Source: an uncultured Bacteroidales bacterium (lineage in GTDB: Bacteria > Bacteroidota > Bacteroidia > Bacteroidales > Bacteroidaceae). Taken from it: 63,721 bases of DNA. Of the stretch, positions 10,431-18,546 are shown piece after piece (within the stretch, counting starts at the first letter, position 1; every line of letters starts with the position of its first letter). The DNA is taken from positions 1 through 63,721 of the forward strand of contig CACZSQ010000094.1 of assembly GCA_902783885.1 (NCBI GenBank). The letters run 5' to 3'. The position numbers and the translations under genes are program-made. The notes under the pieces are model-generated. The model was given only the letters and a program-made list of their open reading frames with translations, did no database searches and was not told where the DNA came from.

Positions 10431-10949
10431 ATGATAAACTACGATTTAACCAAGATACGCGCGTTGCTGTTCGACATCGACGGCGTGCTGAGTGCCGAGA
10501 CCATCTCTCAGGGACCTGACGGGGAACCCGTGCGCACGGTGAACATCAAGGACGGCTATGCTCTGCGTCTGGCGCAGATGAGCGGTCTGCATATCGCCAT
10601 CATCACCGGTGCCCGTCCCGAAGCCATCCGTCGGCGCTATGAGCTGTTGGGCATCGAGGACATCTTCCTCTCCTGTGCCGTGAAGATGGAAACCTACGAG
10701 TTGCTGAAAGCAAAGTACGACCTCAGCGATGATGAGGTGCTCTACATGGGCGACGATATCCCCGACTATGAGATCATGAGCCGTGTGGGCTGTCCTGTCT
10801 GTCCGGCAGACGCTGCCCCCGAGATTAAAGCCATCTCTGTGTATATCAGTCATCTCAAGGGCGGCTACGGCTGTGGGCGTGATGTCGTGGAACAGGTGCT
10901 GAAAGCTCAGGGCAAGTGGATGAGTGACAAAAAAGCTTTCGGGTGGTAA
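10431..10949 (+). CDS. kdsC: KDO-8-phosphate phosphatase (HAD family, KdsC type)
   Basis: A 172-residue HAD phosphatase without a cap domain, the KdsC/YrbI type. It removes phosphate from 3-deoxy-D-manno-octulosonate 8-phosphate in lipid A-core synthesis. The aspartate pair D15/D17 is in [10 protein letters not shown], the motif II threonine is in IITGA, and motif III/IV is GDDIPDYEI. The usual DGVLTD is DGVLSA here. The size matches the family (160-190). It lies 63 bases after the DUF2520 gene. Confidence 0.9.
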   Translation: MINYDLTKIRALLFDIDGVLSAETISQGPDGEPVRTVNIKDGYALRLAQMSGLHIAIITGARPEAIRRRYELLGIEDIFLSCAVKMETYELLKAKYDLSDDEVLYMGDDIPDYEIMSRVGCPVCPADAAPEIKAISVYISHLKGGYGCGRDVVEQVLKAQGKWMSDKKAFGW

Positions 10950-11067
10950 GGAGGGCAAAATGTGGCTTGTCCACATTTTAGAAATGACTGAATGTCATTT
11001 CGGCCCGACTGACCGAGTCAGACCTCTTCTGACGAGGACGGGGAACAGCGGAACGCTGTACTTTAAC

Positions 11068-11267
11068 CATTGGCTTTTGGCTCTTGGCTTTGGCCGTTGG
11101 TTCTTGGCTGTTAGCTCTTGGCTTTTGGCTTTTAGCTTTTAGCTCTTGGCCGTTGGCATAAAACTCTTAACTCTCCACTCTCAACTCTCCACTCTCAACT
11201 CTTAACTCTCAACTCTTAACTCTTAACTCTTAACTCTTAACTCTCAACTCTTAACTCTCCACTCTCA
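11068..11267. repeat. Two consecutive heptamer arrays before maf
   Basis: Bases 11068-11155 are copies of TTGGCTT/TTGGCTC/TTAGCTC-type words. Bases 11163-11267 are about fifteen copies of the heptamer ACTCTTA/ACTCTCA/ACTCTCC. The second array runs directly into the ATG of maf with no recognisable ribosome-binding site. The 10950-11067 stretch in front has no gene. Confidence 0.9.
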
Positions 11268-11846
11268 ATGCGTCTTATACTTGCCAGCAATTCCCCTCGT
11301 CGCCGCGAGCTGTTGAGCGGCCTCGGCCTCGATTTCGAAGTCCGTGTGCTGCCGGGCATCGACGAGAGCTACCCTTCCAATCTTCAGGGTGGGGATATAC
11401 CACTATATATCAGTCGTGAGAAGGCCGCAGCCTATCGTGACAGTCTTGCTGCCGACGAACTTCTCATCACCGCCGACACCATCGTGTGGCTCGACGGTCA
11501 GGTGCTCGAGAAACCCAAGGGCGAGGCCGATGCCTGTCGGATGCTACGCGACCTCTCTGGCAAGACACACCAGGTGTTCACGGGCGTTAGCCTGACCACC
11601 ACCGAGAAACAGGTGTCGTTCTGTGCGTGTTCCGATGTCACCTTCAGCGAGCTCTCCGAGCAAGAGATTCTCCACTATGTCCGCCACTACCGTCCGTTCG
11701 ACAAGGCTGGTGCCTACGGCATCCAGGAGTGGATAGGCTACGTGGGCGTTGAACGCATCGAGGGTTCCTTCTTCAATGTCGTTGGTTTGCCTGTGCAACA
11801 ACTCTATCGCAACTTAAAGCAACACTTTAACATCGTCGTAAAATGA
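11268..11846 (+). CDS. maf: Maf-like nucleotide pyrophosphatase
   Basis: A 192-residue Maf/YhdE protein. These cytoplasmic enzymes hydrolyse non-canonical or modified nucleoside triphosphates (dTTP, UTP, methylated bases) to monophosphates. The motifs ASNSPRRRELL (residues 6-16), SREKA, ITADTIVWLDGQVLEKP, KTHQVFTGV and FDKAGAYGIQ are all present. The start codon follows a heptamer repeat directly. It overlaps the EamA gene by 4 bases (ATGA), so translation is coupled. Confidence 0.93.
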   Translation: MRLILASNSPRRRELLSGLGLDFEVRVLPGIDESYPSNLQGGDIPLYISREKAAAYRDSLAADELLITADTIVWLDGQVLEKPKGEADACRMLRDLSGKTHQVFTGVSLTTTEKQVSFCACSDVTFSELSEQEILHYVRHYRPFDKAGAYGIQEWIGYVGVERIEGSFFNVVGLPVQQLYRNLKQHFNIVVK

Positions 11847-12769
11847 ATATTAAGGTTAAGGGAGTTACGCTCGGAAGCATTGCGGCTGCAAGCTATGGCC
11901 TGAACCCATTGTTCGCCCTTCCGTTGTATGCCGACGGCATGACTGCTGACAGTATGCTCTTCTATCGCTACGGCTTCGCAATCCTGATGATGGGCACGAT
12001 GATGTGGGCGCAGGGCAAGTCGTTCCGTCTGCGTCTGCGCCAGCTGTTGTCGCTGGCCTTCATGGGACTGGTGTTCAGTGCATCCTCGCTCCTGCTTTTC
12101 CTCAGCTATCAGTATATGGATGCCGGCATCGCTTCCACGATACTCTTTGCCTATCCGCTGCTTGTGGCGCTTATCATGTGGGTGGTCTTCAAGGAGCGTG
12201 CCGGTCTGCTCACGTGGCTCTGCATTCTCATGGCTCTCGTGGGCATTGCCTTGCTTTATCGCGGTAAGCCCGATGCACCGCTCTCGGCTGTGGGTGTGGC
12301 ATTGGTGCTTCTCTCGTCGCTCAGCTATGCTGTCTATATTGTGGGTGTCAACCGTTCGGTGCTCAAGAAGATGGATTCTGCCACGCTCACGTTCTGGGCA
12401 CTGGTCTTCGGCTCCATGCTCTATGTCGTTCGCCTCACGGGCATCGATGCCGAGGCGGGCTCGTTCACTTTTGCCCTGCAGGTGCCTCATAACCCATGGC
12501 TGTGGGTGAACCTCGTCTGCCTGGCGCTGTTCCCCACCATCATCTCGCTGGTGACCATGAATCTGAGCATCCACTATATCGGTTCCACGTCGGCGGCTAT
12601 CCTCGGAGCCCTGGAGCCCATCACGGCCCTGGTCATCGGCGTCTTTGTCTTCGGTGAGGTGCTCACACCCCGCATCGTTCTCGGCATCGTCCTCATCCTC
12701 TCTGCCGTCACCCTCCTTGTTGCCGGCAAAAAGCTCCTTTCACTCTTTACGCCCTTCGGGCGGAAATGA
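11843..12769 (+). CDS. DMT-superfamily (EamA) transporter
   Basis: A 308-residue membrane protein with ten hydrophobic segments in two EamA repeats. The first starts at GSIAAASYGLNPLFALPLY, the second at LSAVGVALVLLSSLSYAVY. The second repeat ends with ILGALEPITALVIGVFVFGE, a typical EamA end. It is probably a drug/metabolite exporter of the inner membrane; the substrate is unknown. It is translationally coupled to maf by a 4-base overlap. Confidence 0.88.
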   Translation: MNIKVKGVTLGSIAAASYGLNPLFALPLYADGMTADSMLFYRYGFAILMMGTMMWAQGKSFRLRLRQLLSLAFMGLVFSASSLLLFLSYQYMDAGIASTILFAYPLLVALIMWVVFKERAGLLTWLCILMALVGIALLYRGKPDAPLSAVGVALVLLSSLSYAVYIVGVNRSVLKKMDSATLTFWALVFGSMLYVVRLTGIDAEAGSFTFALQVPHNPWLWVNLVCLALFPTIISLVTMNLSIHYIGSTSAAILGALEPITALVIGVFVFGEVLTPRIVLGIVLILSAVTLLVAGKKLLSLFTPFGRK

Positions 12770-12853
12770 TTCTGATAGATTTCCTGCCATGGCGGCCAAC
12801 CAAATAAAAACTCTCGGAGACACCGCATAGCGGCTCCGCAAAAGCAAATAGTT

Positions 12854-13846
12854 ATGAAAAAAGTGATTCTTAGTCTTCTCCTGTTGGTGATGCAGAGCGG
12901 CATCCTGTGCGCCCAGCGGCGCCACTTGCCCACTTACCGCGAGAATGTCCCCGTGGACAGCATCCTGCTCAGCGACCCGTTCATCCTCACCGACTCAGCC
13001 ACCCAGACCTACTACATGACAGGCACCGGCGGCCTGCTGTGGACCTCCAAGAACCTCCGGACATGGAACGGACCCCGCAAAGTCATAGAGATCGACACCA
13101 CCTCATGGATGGGGCCGCACCCTGAAGTGTGGGCCGCTGAGATTCATCACGTTCGCAACAAATACTACTACTTCGCCACCTTCACCAACAACGCCATCTG
13201 CATCGACTCCCTGAACGGGCGCCATATCCCGCGTCGTGCCTGCCACGTGCTCGTCAGCGACCGCCCCGACGGCCCCTACCGCCCCATGGCTGATGCCGCC
13301 TATCTGCCCCCGCATAAGCCTACGCTCGACGCCACCCTCTGGTACGACACCGACGGCCATCCCTATATGGTCTATTGCCACGAATGGTTGCAGAACGGCA
13401 ATGGTACTGTTGAGAAGATACGCCTCACCGACGACCTCACCGGCACCATAGGTTGGGAACAGGTGATGTTCCGCGCCAGTGACAGCCCCTGGAGTCGCAA
13501 CGACGAAGGCACCGCCTTCAATGCCGTTACCGACGGCCCCTGGCTCTTCCGCACTCAGACGGGTCGCCTTGGCTGCCTCTGGACAAGTTGGGTTGGCAAG
13601 GAATACACCGAGGGTGTGGCCTACAGCCTCAGCGGCACCCTCGACGGCCCTTGGGTGCAGGAGGAAAAGCCCATCACGCCTCCTAACTACGGTCACGGGA
13701 TGCTCTTCCACGACTGGCGCGGCCGTCTGATGCTGGTGCAGCACAGCCATGAGGAACGCAATGGCCGTTACATTCGCCGTCCCCATTTTTTCCTCATGGA
13801 CGACGAGGGCGACCGTCTCCGTCCCATTGCCAACTTCGTGCCGTAA
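12854..13846 (+). CDS. GH43-like glycoside hydrolase, secreted
   Basis: A 330-residue protein with a signal peptide (KKVILSLLLLVMQSGILCAQ, cleavage near residue 21) and a single five-bladed propeller domain. The early SDPFILTDSATQTYYMTGT carries the blade I aspartate typical of GH43. HPEVWAAEIHHVRNKYYYFAT carries the next blade and DATLWYDTDGHPYMVY the third. Family members remove arabinose or xylose from plant polysaccharides; the exact activity is not readable. It is not embedded in a SusC/SusD locus here. It ends before a repeat-rich gap. Confidence 0.85.
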   Translation: MKKVILSLLLLVMQSGILCAQRRHLPTYRENVPVDSILLSDPFILTDSATQTYYMTGTGGLLWTSKNLRTWNGPRKVIEIDTTSWMGPHPEVWAAEIHHVRNKYYYFATFTNNAICIDSLNGRHIPRRACHVLVSDRPDGPYRPMADAAYLPPHKPTLDATLWYDTDGHPYMVYCHEWLQNGNGTVEKIRLTDDLTGTIGWEQVMFRASDSPWSRNDEGTAFNAVTDGPWLFRTQTGRLGCLWTSWVGKEYTEGVAYSLSGTLDGPWVQEEKPITPPNYGHGMLFHDWRGRLMLVQHSHEERNGRYIRRPHFFLMDDEGDRLRPIANFVP

Positions 13847-13887
13847 AAGCCCCTCTCCCCGCTCCCCCCCCGTGGTGGGCTGGGGAG

Positions 13888-14098
13888 AGTTAATAGTTGA
13901 GAGTTAATAGTTGAGAGTTGAGAGACAGTAATATGAGTTAATAGTTCTTCGCAGAGCGCGCTCGGCCCAAAGGGACGCTTGACACTTCAAGAGGCTCGCA
14001 AGCGCCGAGCGGAGAGTTGAGAGTTGTTCGCAGAGTGCGCTCGGCCCAAAGGGACGCTTGACACTTCAAGAGGCTCGCAAGCGCCAAGTGGAGAGTTA
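13888..14098. repeat. Heptamer words plus a 79-base direct repeat
   Basis: GAGAGTTAATAGTT-type words at about 13888-13943 are the reverse complement of the 6545 array. They are followed by two near-identical copies (13948-14019 and 14027-14098, period 79) of a GC-rich core that begins TTCGCAGAG and contains GCTCGGCCCAAAGGGACG. Each copy ends in the heptamer word GAGAGTT. No reading frame explains it. Confidence 0.85.
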
Positions 14099-14146
14099 AG
14101 CGTTAATCATAGATTTTTCTGATATTAATTCGCATAATTCGCTTAA

Positions 14147-14230
14147 TTAGCCGTTATGATTTTCCGCATAGCCGTTGGGGTATTTGTCGGCGAATTGTGC
14201 AAATGAAGCGAATAACATTCGTCGTTGCAT
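14147..14230 (-). CDS. possible 27-residue small ORF
   Basis: An ATG at 14230 opens a 27-codon frame (MQRRMLFASFAQFADKYPNG and seven more residues, ending in TAA at 14147). A -7 box (TACCTTTG) lies upstream at 14294-14301. There is no other support for translation. It may be chance coding inside a dispersed repeat. The rest of 14100-14460 holds no feature I recognise. Confidence 0.25.
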   Translation of the reverse strand: MQRRMLFASFAQFADKYPNGYAENHNG

Positions 14231-14293
14231 ACTTGGCCGGCCCTCAACACCTGCGTAGCGTGTTGCCTTGATGAATATTTGACTATTGTGGGG

Positions 14294-14301
14294 CAAAGGT
14301 A
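14294..14301 (-). promoter_or_regulatory. Leftward -7 box in the repeat-rich gap
   Basis: TACCTTTG on the leftward strand, with a weak TTG about 22 bases upstream. It would transcribe the small ORF and the 79-base direct repeats. Confidence 0.35.
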
Positions 14302-14462
14302 CTACATTTTTCATTTATGTTTGCAATTTTTGCCCATTTAATCGCGCTTTTTCACATGATTCCGGCGTGATTGAACATAAATGGCATAGAATAATGGCAT
14401 ATGATAGACCTTAATCTATATTAAGAATTTTGTTTTCGTTGCACAAAAAGTTCACCTTCCTA

Positions 14463-14493
14463 TTGTTTAAGTCGCGTTTTTGTACTACTTTTG
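14463..14493 (+). promoter_or_regulatory. Promoter for the 1028-residue secreted protein
   Basis: TTG at 14463-14465, 20 bases, TACTTTTG at 14486-14493. The leader to the ATG at 14601 is about 100 bases and rich in A. Confidence 0.6.
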
Positions 14494-14600
14494 CGACCGT
14501 TTATTAAGAAGAGACCCAAAAAGAAATGAATGCTTTACAACATACGACAAAGAAGACAATAAAATAAATCAATAACAAACTAAACTTTATCAAAATCACA

Positions 14601-17600
14601 ATGAAACAAAAACTACTCAATTCATTCAAGCTACGAGTATGTCTGCTCGTGGCAGTCCTTTGCGCAGGGTTCACTAGTGCGTGGGGAGAGACAAAAACCC
14701 TGACGTTCGTTCAGACATCAACAAGTGCAGGAACATTGTCTGGTGATGTTCCTACTGGTGTAACTGCTACTTTTAGCAACACTTATACAAACAACAAAGA
14801 GCAACTGACAAGTGGGAATAGCATGACCTTGACCCTTTCAGGTTGGAATGAAAATGCTACTATCAAAGGCGTAACACTAGAAGTAAGAAATAACGCATCA
14901 AAAGGAAATGGTACGGCTACTGTCATGATTGGTAGTACTACTCTTGGCACATTATCTATTACTGGATTGGGCGCTACGTATCAAGAGAAAGCCATAGAAA
15001 TCACAGAGACAAAGACTACTTCTGCTTTGGTTATCACCATATCGGCAACAGTGAATTCTGTATATTGTGACAAGTTTATTATCAGCTACGAAGAAGGTGG
15101 GTCTACTCCCGATCCAACTTTGGAAGAATCAAATCTTGCACTAACAGGTGCTCCAATTGCTCTCAACTTCGACCTCTATAATAATTCATCCGCACAGGTC
15201 ATTAACTATACAACATCCAGTACCGGTGCCGTGACCATCGAAGACAATGACTATGCGACCTTTGTTGTTAACGAAACTGCTAAGACCATCACCGTCACAC
15301 CGACAGCAGTAACTCCCAGTGCTCAGACCATCACCGTGAGTCAGGCCGCCGATGAAACCTACGCTGCTGGCTCTAAAACTTTCACCATAACGATTGATGA
15401 TAGCACACCTATTCCTACCCACACAGCTACATTCAGCGTCAACGGCGTTACAAGTACTGACAATGTGGAGGAAGGGGCTGCAATCACCTTCCCCGCTGAT
15501 CCTGCTAACCAAGAAGGAAAAGTCTTCTGTGGATGGACGACCTCTACAATCACAGGCACGACCAACGAAGCACCCACTATGGTGACTTCTGCCACAATGG
15601 GTAATGCAGATGTAACCTACTATGCTGTCTTTGCTAATAAGATTGCTGGAACAATGGAAGAAGTAACGGACGTTCTGACGAATGCAAATACGATTAATAG
15701 TACATCCAATTCGTATTCCAATTGGACAACTTCCGACACCTCCTTAGCTGCTGTCTATAAAGGTAACAGTGGAGGTGACCATAGTAGCATTCAACTTCGC
15801 TCCAATAACAACAACAGCGGAATTGTAACAACCACCTCTGGAGGTAAAGCTACAAAGATTACTGTAGAATGGAACTCCAATACAGGAAGCGATCGTGTTC
15901 TTAACATTTATGGAAAAGGATCTGCATACGAATCTCCTGCAGATCTGTATAGTGGAGACCCTATTGGAACAATTGGTAGGAATAGTACTTCATTTACTCT
16001 CCCGTATAATTATGCCTTCATTGGTATTCGTTCCAACAGTGGTGCTCTTTACCTCGACAAGGTGTCCATCACATGGAGCAATGGTGGCACGCCCGACAGC
16101 TATTCTGACTACTGCACCACAGTCGCAGCCGACACTCGCGACGAAGCTGGCATCAGCTTTGCAAATGAAACTGTTACAAAGGGAATCCACGATACATACA
16201 CAGGTGAGGTCTTGAACAATCCCAACTCCCTCACTGTCAGCTACACCAGCAGCGACGAGGACGTTGCTACTGTGAATGCAGCTACGGGCGCGGTAACGAT
16301 TGTTAGTTCTGGCGAAACCATTATCACAGCTTCTTTCACAGGTAACGAAGACTATAAGGCTGGCAATGCAAGCTACACGCTTACCGTCAAGGGCGAAGCT
16401 AGCATTCTTGTTGTAGATGATAACGTTGTATACGGCTCTACATACACTGTAGATGACAGCGTGATTGAAGGTGGCAACATCACGGTGACCTCTAGCAATA
16501 CCGCCGTTGCTACTGTCAGCGGTCTCACCATTACTCCTGTTGCTGTCGGAACCACTACTATCACCGTGGCCACGGCTGAAAATGCAACTTACCTGGCAGG
16601 CAGTGAGACATTCGAACTAACCGTTACTGCACCCGAAGGAAAGACTACAGCTGCTGCTGCAACAGAAACCGTGTTCGAAGAGACGTTTGCAGATTGCAAT
16701 GGCACAGGTGGCAATTCTGAAGGTTTCGCAACAGCAGGTAGTACTGTAATTTCAAATCCCGACAATTATTCAGACATTGATGGATGGACTTTAGAAAATG
16801 GTTATCCAGCTGATGCATGTGTAAAATTCGGTGGCAGTTCCAAAAAAGGCAGTGCGAACTCTCCGGACATTACAGTCGAAAGTGGAAAGACTTATACTTT
16901 GACCTTCAAGGCTGCTCCATGGAACGAAGAAGCTGATAAAACTATGACTATCTCTGTTAGTGGTGGTACAATAAATAGCGAGGTATCAGTCACCACATCC
17001 AACATGACTATTGGTCAATGGAATGAATTCGAATACGATATTGTGGCTAACTCAACAACCCTTTCGCTCGGTTTTACATGCTCCGCAAACCGCTTCTTCC
17101 TTGACGATGTGAAGGTAACGACTGCTGGTGATCCTCTTTCCGTCACCCTCAACGCCACAACTGGTTACGCCACCTACTGCTCTGAGTATCCTCTGGACTT
17201 TAGCGACGACAGCGAGTTCAGCGCATGGGAGATTACAAACATCGAAGGCACCACCATCACCTTCAACCAGATTACAGGTTCTGTCAAGGGTGGCACTGGC
17301 TTGTTCCTGATGGGTACTCCTGGAGCTACTGTCACCTTGACTTCTGCTGCCAGTACAACAGAACTGGGCGACAACCTTCTTATTGGTACGCTTGCTCCTA
17401 CATACGTGGAAGAAGGTGCAGCCTATGGTCTCTCGGGTAACCAGTTCGTCCAGAGTAGTTATGCAGGCACAATTCAAACTGGCAAGGCCTATATCCCTGC
17501 AGATGTTGTTCCCACAGAGGTGAAGTCCTTCACTTTCAAGTTCCAGAATCCGGCAACGGGTATCACCGAGACTCGCACAGCTACCCGCGAAGAGGTGGAA

Positions 17601-17687
17601 GGTATCTTCAACCTCGCCGGTCAGCGCATGAGCAAGATGCAGAAGGGCATCAACATCGTGAACGGTAAGAAAGTATTGGTAAAATAA
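14601..17687 (+). CDS. large secreted multidomain protein with Big_2-like repeats and C-terminal LAGQR...GKKVLVK tail
   Basis: 1028 residues. A signal peptide (residues 1-29, ending near TSAWGE) is followed by a beta-sandwich module (about 30-170) and Ig-like repeats (about 175-265). Next come an InlB-like segment with GWTTSTITG (about 270-345), another beta-sandwich (350-490), and two Big_2-type repeats (about 510-660; DVATVNAATGAVT, AVATVSGLTI). A CBM-like module follows (about 670-830). The last 200 residues contain GYATYCSEYPLDFS and end in FNLAGQRMSK...GINIVNGKKVLVK, resembling type IX secretion or anchoring tails. No catalytic domain is seen. It is probably a surface adhesin or glycan binder. 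Base composition is more AT-rich than the flanking core genes. Confidence 0.75.
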   Translation: MKQKLLNSFKLRVCLLVAVLCAGFTSAWGETKTLTFVQTSTSAGTLSGDVPTGVTATFSNTYTNNKEQLTSGNSMTLTLSGWNENATIKGVTLEVRNNASKGNGTATVMIGSTTLGTLSITGLGATYQEKAIEITETKTTSALVITISATVNSVYCDKFIISYEEGGSTPDPTLEESNLALTGAPIALNFDLYNNSSAQVINYTTSSTGAVTIEDNDYATFVVNETAKTITVTPTAVTPSAQTITVSQAADETYAAGSKTFTITIDDSTPIPTHTATFSVNGVTSTDNVEEGAAITFPADPANQEGKVFCGWTTSTITGTTNEAPTMVTSATMGNADVTYYAVFANKIAGTMEEVTDVLTNANTINSTSNSYSNWTTSDTSLAAVYKGNSGGDHSSIQLRSNNNNSGIVTTTSGGKATKITVEWNSNTGSDRVLNIYGKGSAYESPADLYSGDPIGTIGRNSTSFTLPYNYAFIGIRSNSGALYLDKVSITWSNGGTPDSYSDYCTTVAADTRDEAGISFANETVTKGIHDTYTGEVLNNPNSLTVSYTSSDEDVATVNAATGAVTIVSSGETIITASFTGNEDYKAGNASYTLTVKGEASILVVDDNVVYGSTYTVDDSVIEGGNITVTSSNTAVATVSGLTITPVAVGTTTITVATAENATYLAGSETFELTVTAPEGKTTAAAATETVFEETFADCNGTGGNSEGFATAGSTVISNPDNYSDIDGWTLENGYPADACVKFGGSSKKGSANSPDITVESGKTYTLTFKAAPWNEEADKTMTISVSGGTINSEVSVTTSNMTIGQWNEFEYDIVANSTTLSLGFTCSANRFFLDDVKVTTAGDPLSVTLNATTGYATYCSEYPLDFSDDSEFSAWEITNIEGTTITFNQITGSVKGGTGLFLMGTPGATVTLTSAASTTELGDNLLIGTLAPTYVEEGAAYGLSGNQFVQSSYAGTIQTGKAYIPADVVPTEVKSFTFKFQNPATGITETRTATREEVEGIFNLAGQRMSKMQKGINIVNGKKVLVK

Positions 17688-17691
17688 TTCA

Positions 17692-17791
17692 AATCAAGAA
17701 TTAGAGAATTAGAGAATTTCTTAACACATGGCAATTCGCAATCCAAGAATGTGAAAAAGCATGGTTCTCTAATTCTCAAATTCTTGACATT
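17692..17791. repeat. Inverted word element after the secreted-protein gene
   Basis: The left arm, 17692-17718, consists of AGAATT/AGAGAATT words. The right arm, 17765-17791, is its imperfect reverse complement (TTCTCTAATTCTCAAATTC...). A second copy with the same arms and an unrelated core lies at 19373-19465. Confidence 0.8.
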
Positions 17792-17820
17792 GATAAATAG
17801 AAAGTAATAATAGAAAAGAT

Positions 17821-18015
17821 ATGAAAAAGACATATATTATTCCTGCAACACAGATTGAGGTTGTACAGCAACAGACTATCATTGCTGCTAGTCCGAATGT
17901 TACGTTGAATAGGTCATCAGAAGCAGGTGTTAGACCTGAAGACTTTGAAGTCAAGGGTGACCGCGGTAGCCGCACCGACTACAACGTCTGGAACGACGAC
18001 TGGAGCAATAATTGA
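17821..18015 (+). CDS. small conserved peptide, 64 residues (paralogue 1)
   Basis: It encodes MKKTYIIPATQIEVVQQQ followed by IIAASPNVT, a variable middle and the C-terminal block DYNVWNDDW. A paralogue at 19487-19675 shares the N-terminal MKKxYxIPxT...VQQQ, the NRSS centre and the DYNVWN(D/E)DW end. Similar short MKKxYxxP proteins are common orphan genes in Prevotella and Bacteroides. It lies behind the CTD protein and the inverted word element, a layout repeated in the second cassette. There is no signal peptide or membrane helix. The function is unknown; the leader/core look hints at a precursor peptide, but no modifying enzyme is nearby. Confidence 0.7.
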   Translation: MKKTYIIPATQIEVVQQQTIIAASPNVTLNRSSEAGVRPEDFEVKGDRGSRTDYNVWNDDWSNN

Positions 18016-18141
18016 TGTAAGATGTAATATGTAAGAAGGAAGATGTGATTCCTTCGATGATCATAATCCTCGCCGTTGGGCCTCTAGCCTGGCAGCGAGG
18101 ATTTGTTTGTGGCCGAAATAGCATGAATAAGTGAGTTTTTA

Positions 18142-18173
18142 TTTGGCGGTTCAACGTAATGTTACTATCTTTG
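18142..18173 (+). promoter_or_regulatory. Bacteroidetes-type promoter
   Basis: TTTG 18142-18145, 20 bases, TATCTTTG 18166-18173: an exact consensus. It drives the small gene at 18203 with a leader of about 25 bases. Confidence 0.8.
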
Positions 18174-18202
18174 TGGCGTAAAACAGAAGAAAAGATAGAA
18201 TT

Positions 18203-18388
18203 ATGGAAGCTACAGCTTATCATTTTACGCAGGAAGATTGGCTCGAACACGAGAGGTTCGTGCAAATGTTCCGTGCTGCTAAGCGCAGGAAGCGCGAATG
18301 GCAAGCACGAATGGAAGTCAAGCTGGCCAAGGAAGAAGAAGAGATTCGCAAGCGCCGTGCCGCTGTCAATGCACTTTTTGATGACTGA
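18203..18388 (+). CDS. small charged protein, 61 residues, frame continues past an in-frame TGA
   Basis: It encodes a strongly charged helix-rich peptide (FRAAKRRKREWQARMEVKLA and onward to NALFDD), likely a coiled coil. It stops at TGA 18386-18388. The same frame then continues open for 51 codons (VLNPLDLQRVKL..., to the stop at 18544), so this looks like one gene of about 113 codons broken by a nonsense change, or two adjacent short ORFs. A consensus promoter precedes it. I do not recognise the family. Confidence 0.55.
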   Translation: MEATAYHFTQEDWLEHERFVQMFRAAKRRKREWQARMEVKLAKEEEEIRKRRAAVNALFDD

Positions 18389-18544
18389 GTCTTGAATCCT
18401 CTGGACTTGCAACGTGTCAAATTGGTGGACGAAGATGAGGAGAACTATATTGCCATCATTGTGAAACGGTCTCATCCACAATTGCCTCTTATCATTGAGA
18501 CCTTTGACAAACAGATAGCTCTTTTCAAAGCCAATAAGCCATAA
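18389..18544 (+). pseudogene. in-frame continuation of the 18203 gene after TGA
   Basis: 51 codons in the same frame as the upstream small gene, beginning VLNPLDLQRVKLVDEDEENY and ending FKANKP. There is no ATG start; a TTG at 18392 is possible. The protein-like composition (alternating hydrophobic and charged residues, IIVKRSHPQLPLIIETFDKQ) argues that it is the real C-terminal half of the upstream product. Confidence 0.45.
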
Positions 18545-18546
18545 GG

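Noticed and set aside
11804-12574. Long leftward frame (256 codons) opposite the EamA transporter
   Set aside because: Its product is a His/Glu/Arg-rich shadow of the real transporter; the rightward frame has membrane helices and family motifs.
13847-14600. Structural RNA or insertion sequence in the long gap
   Set aside because: No tRNA, rRNA or transposase signature seen; the gap contains direct repeats, word arrays and promoters only.
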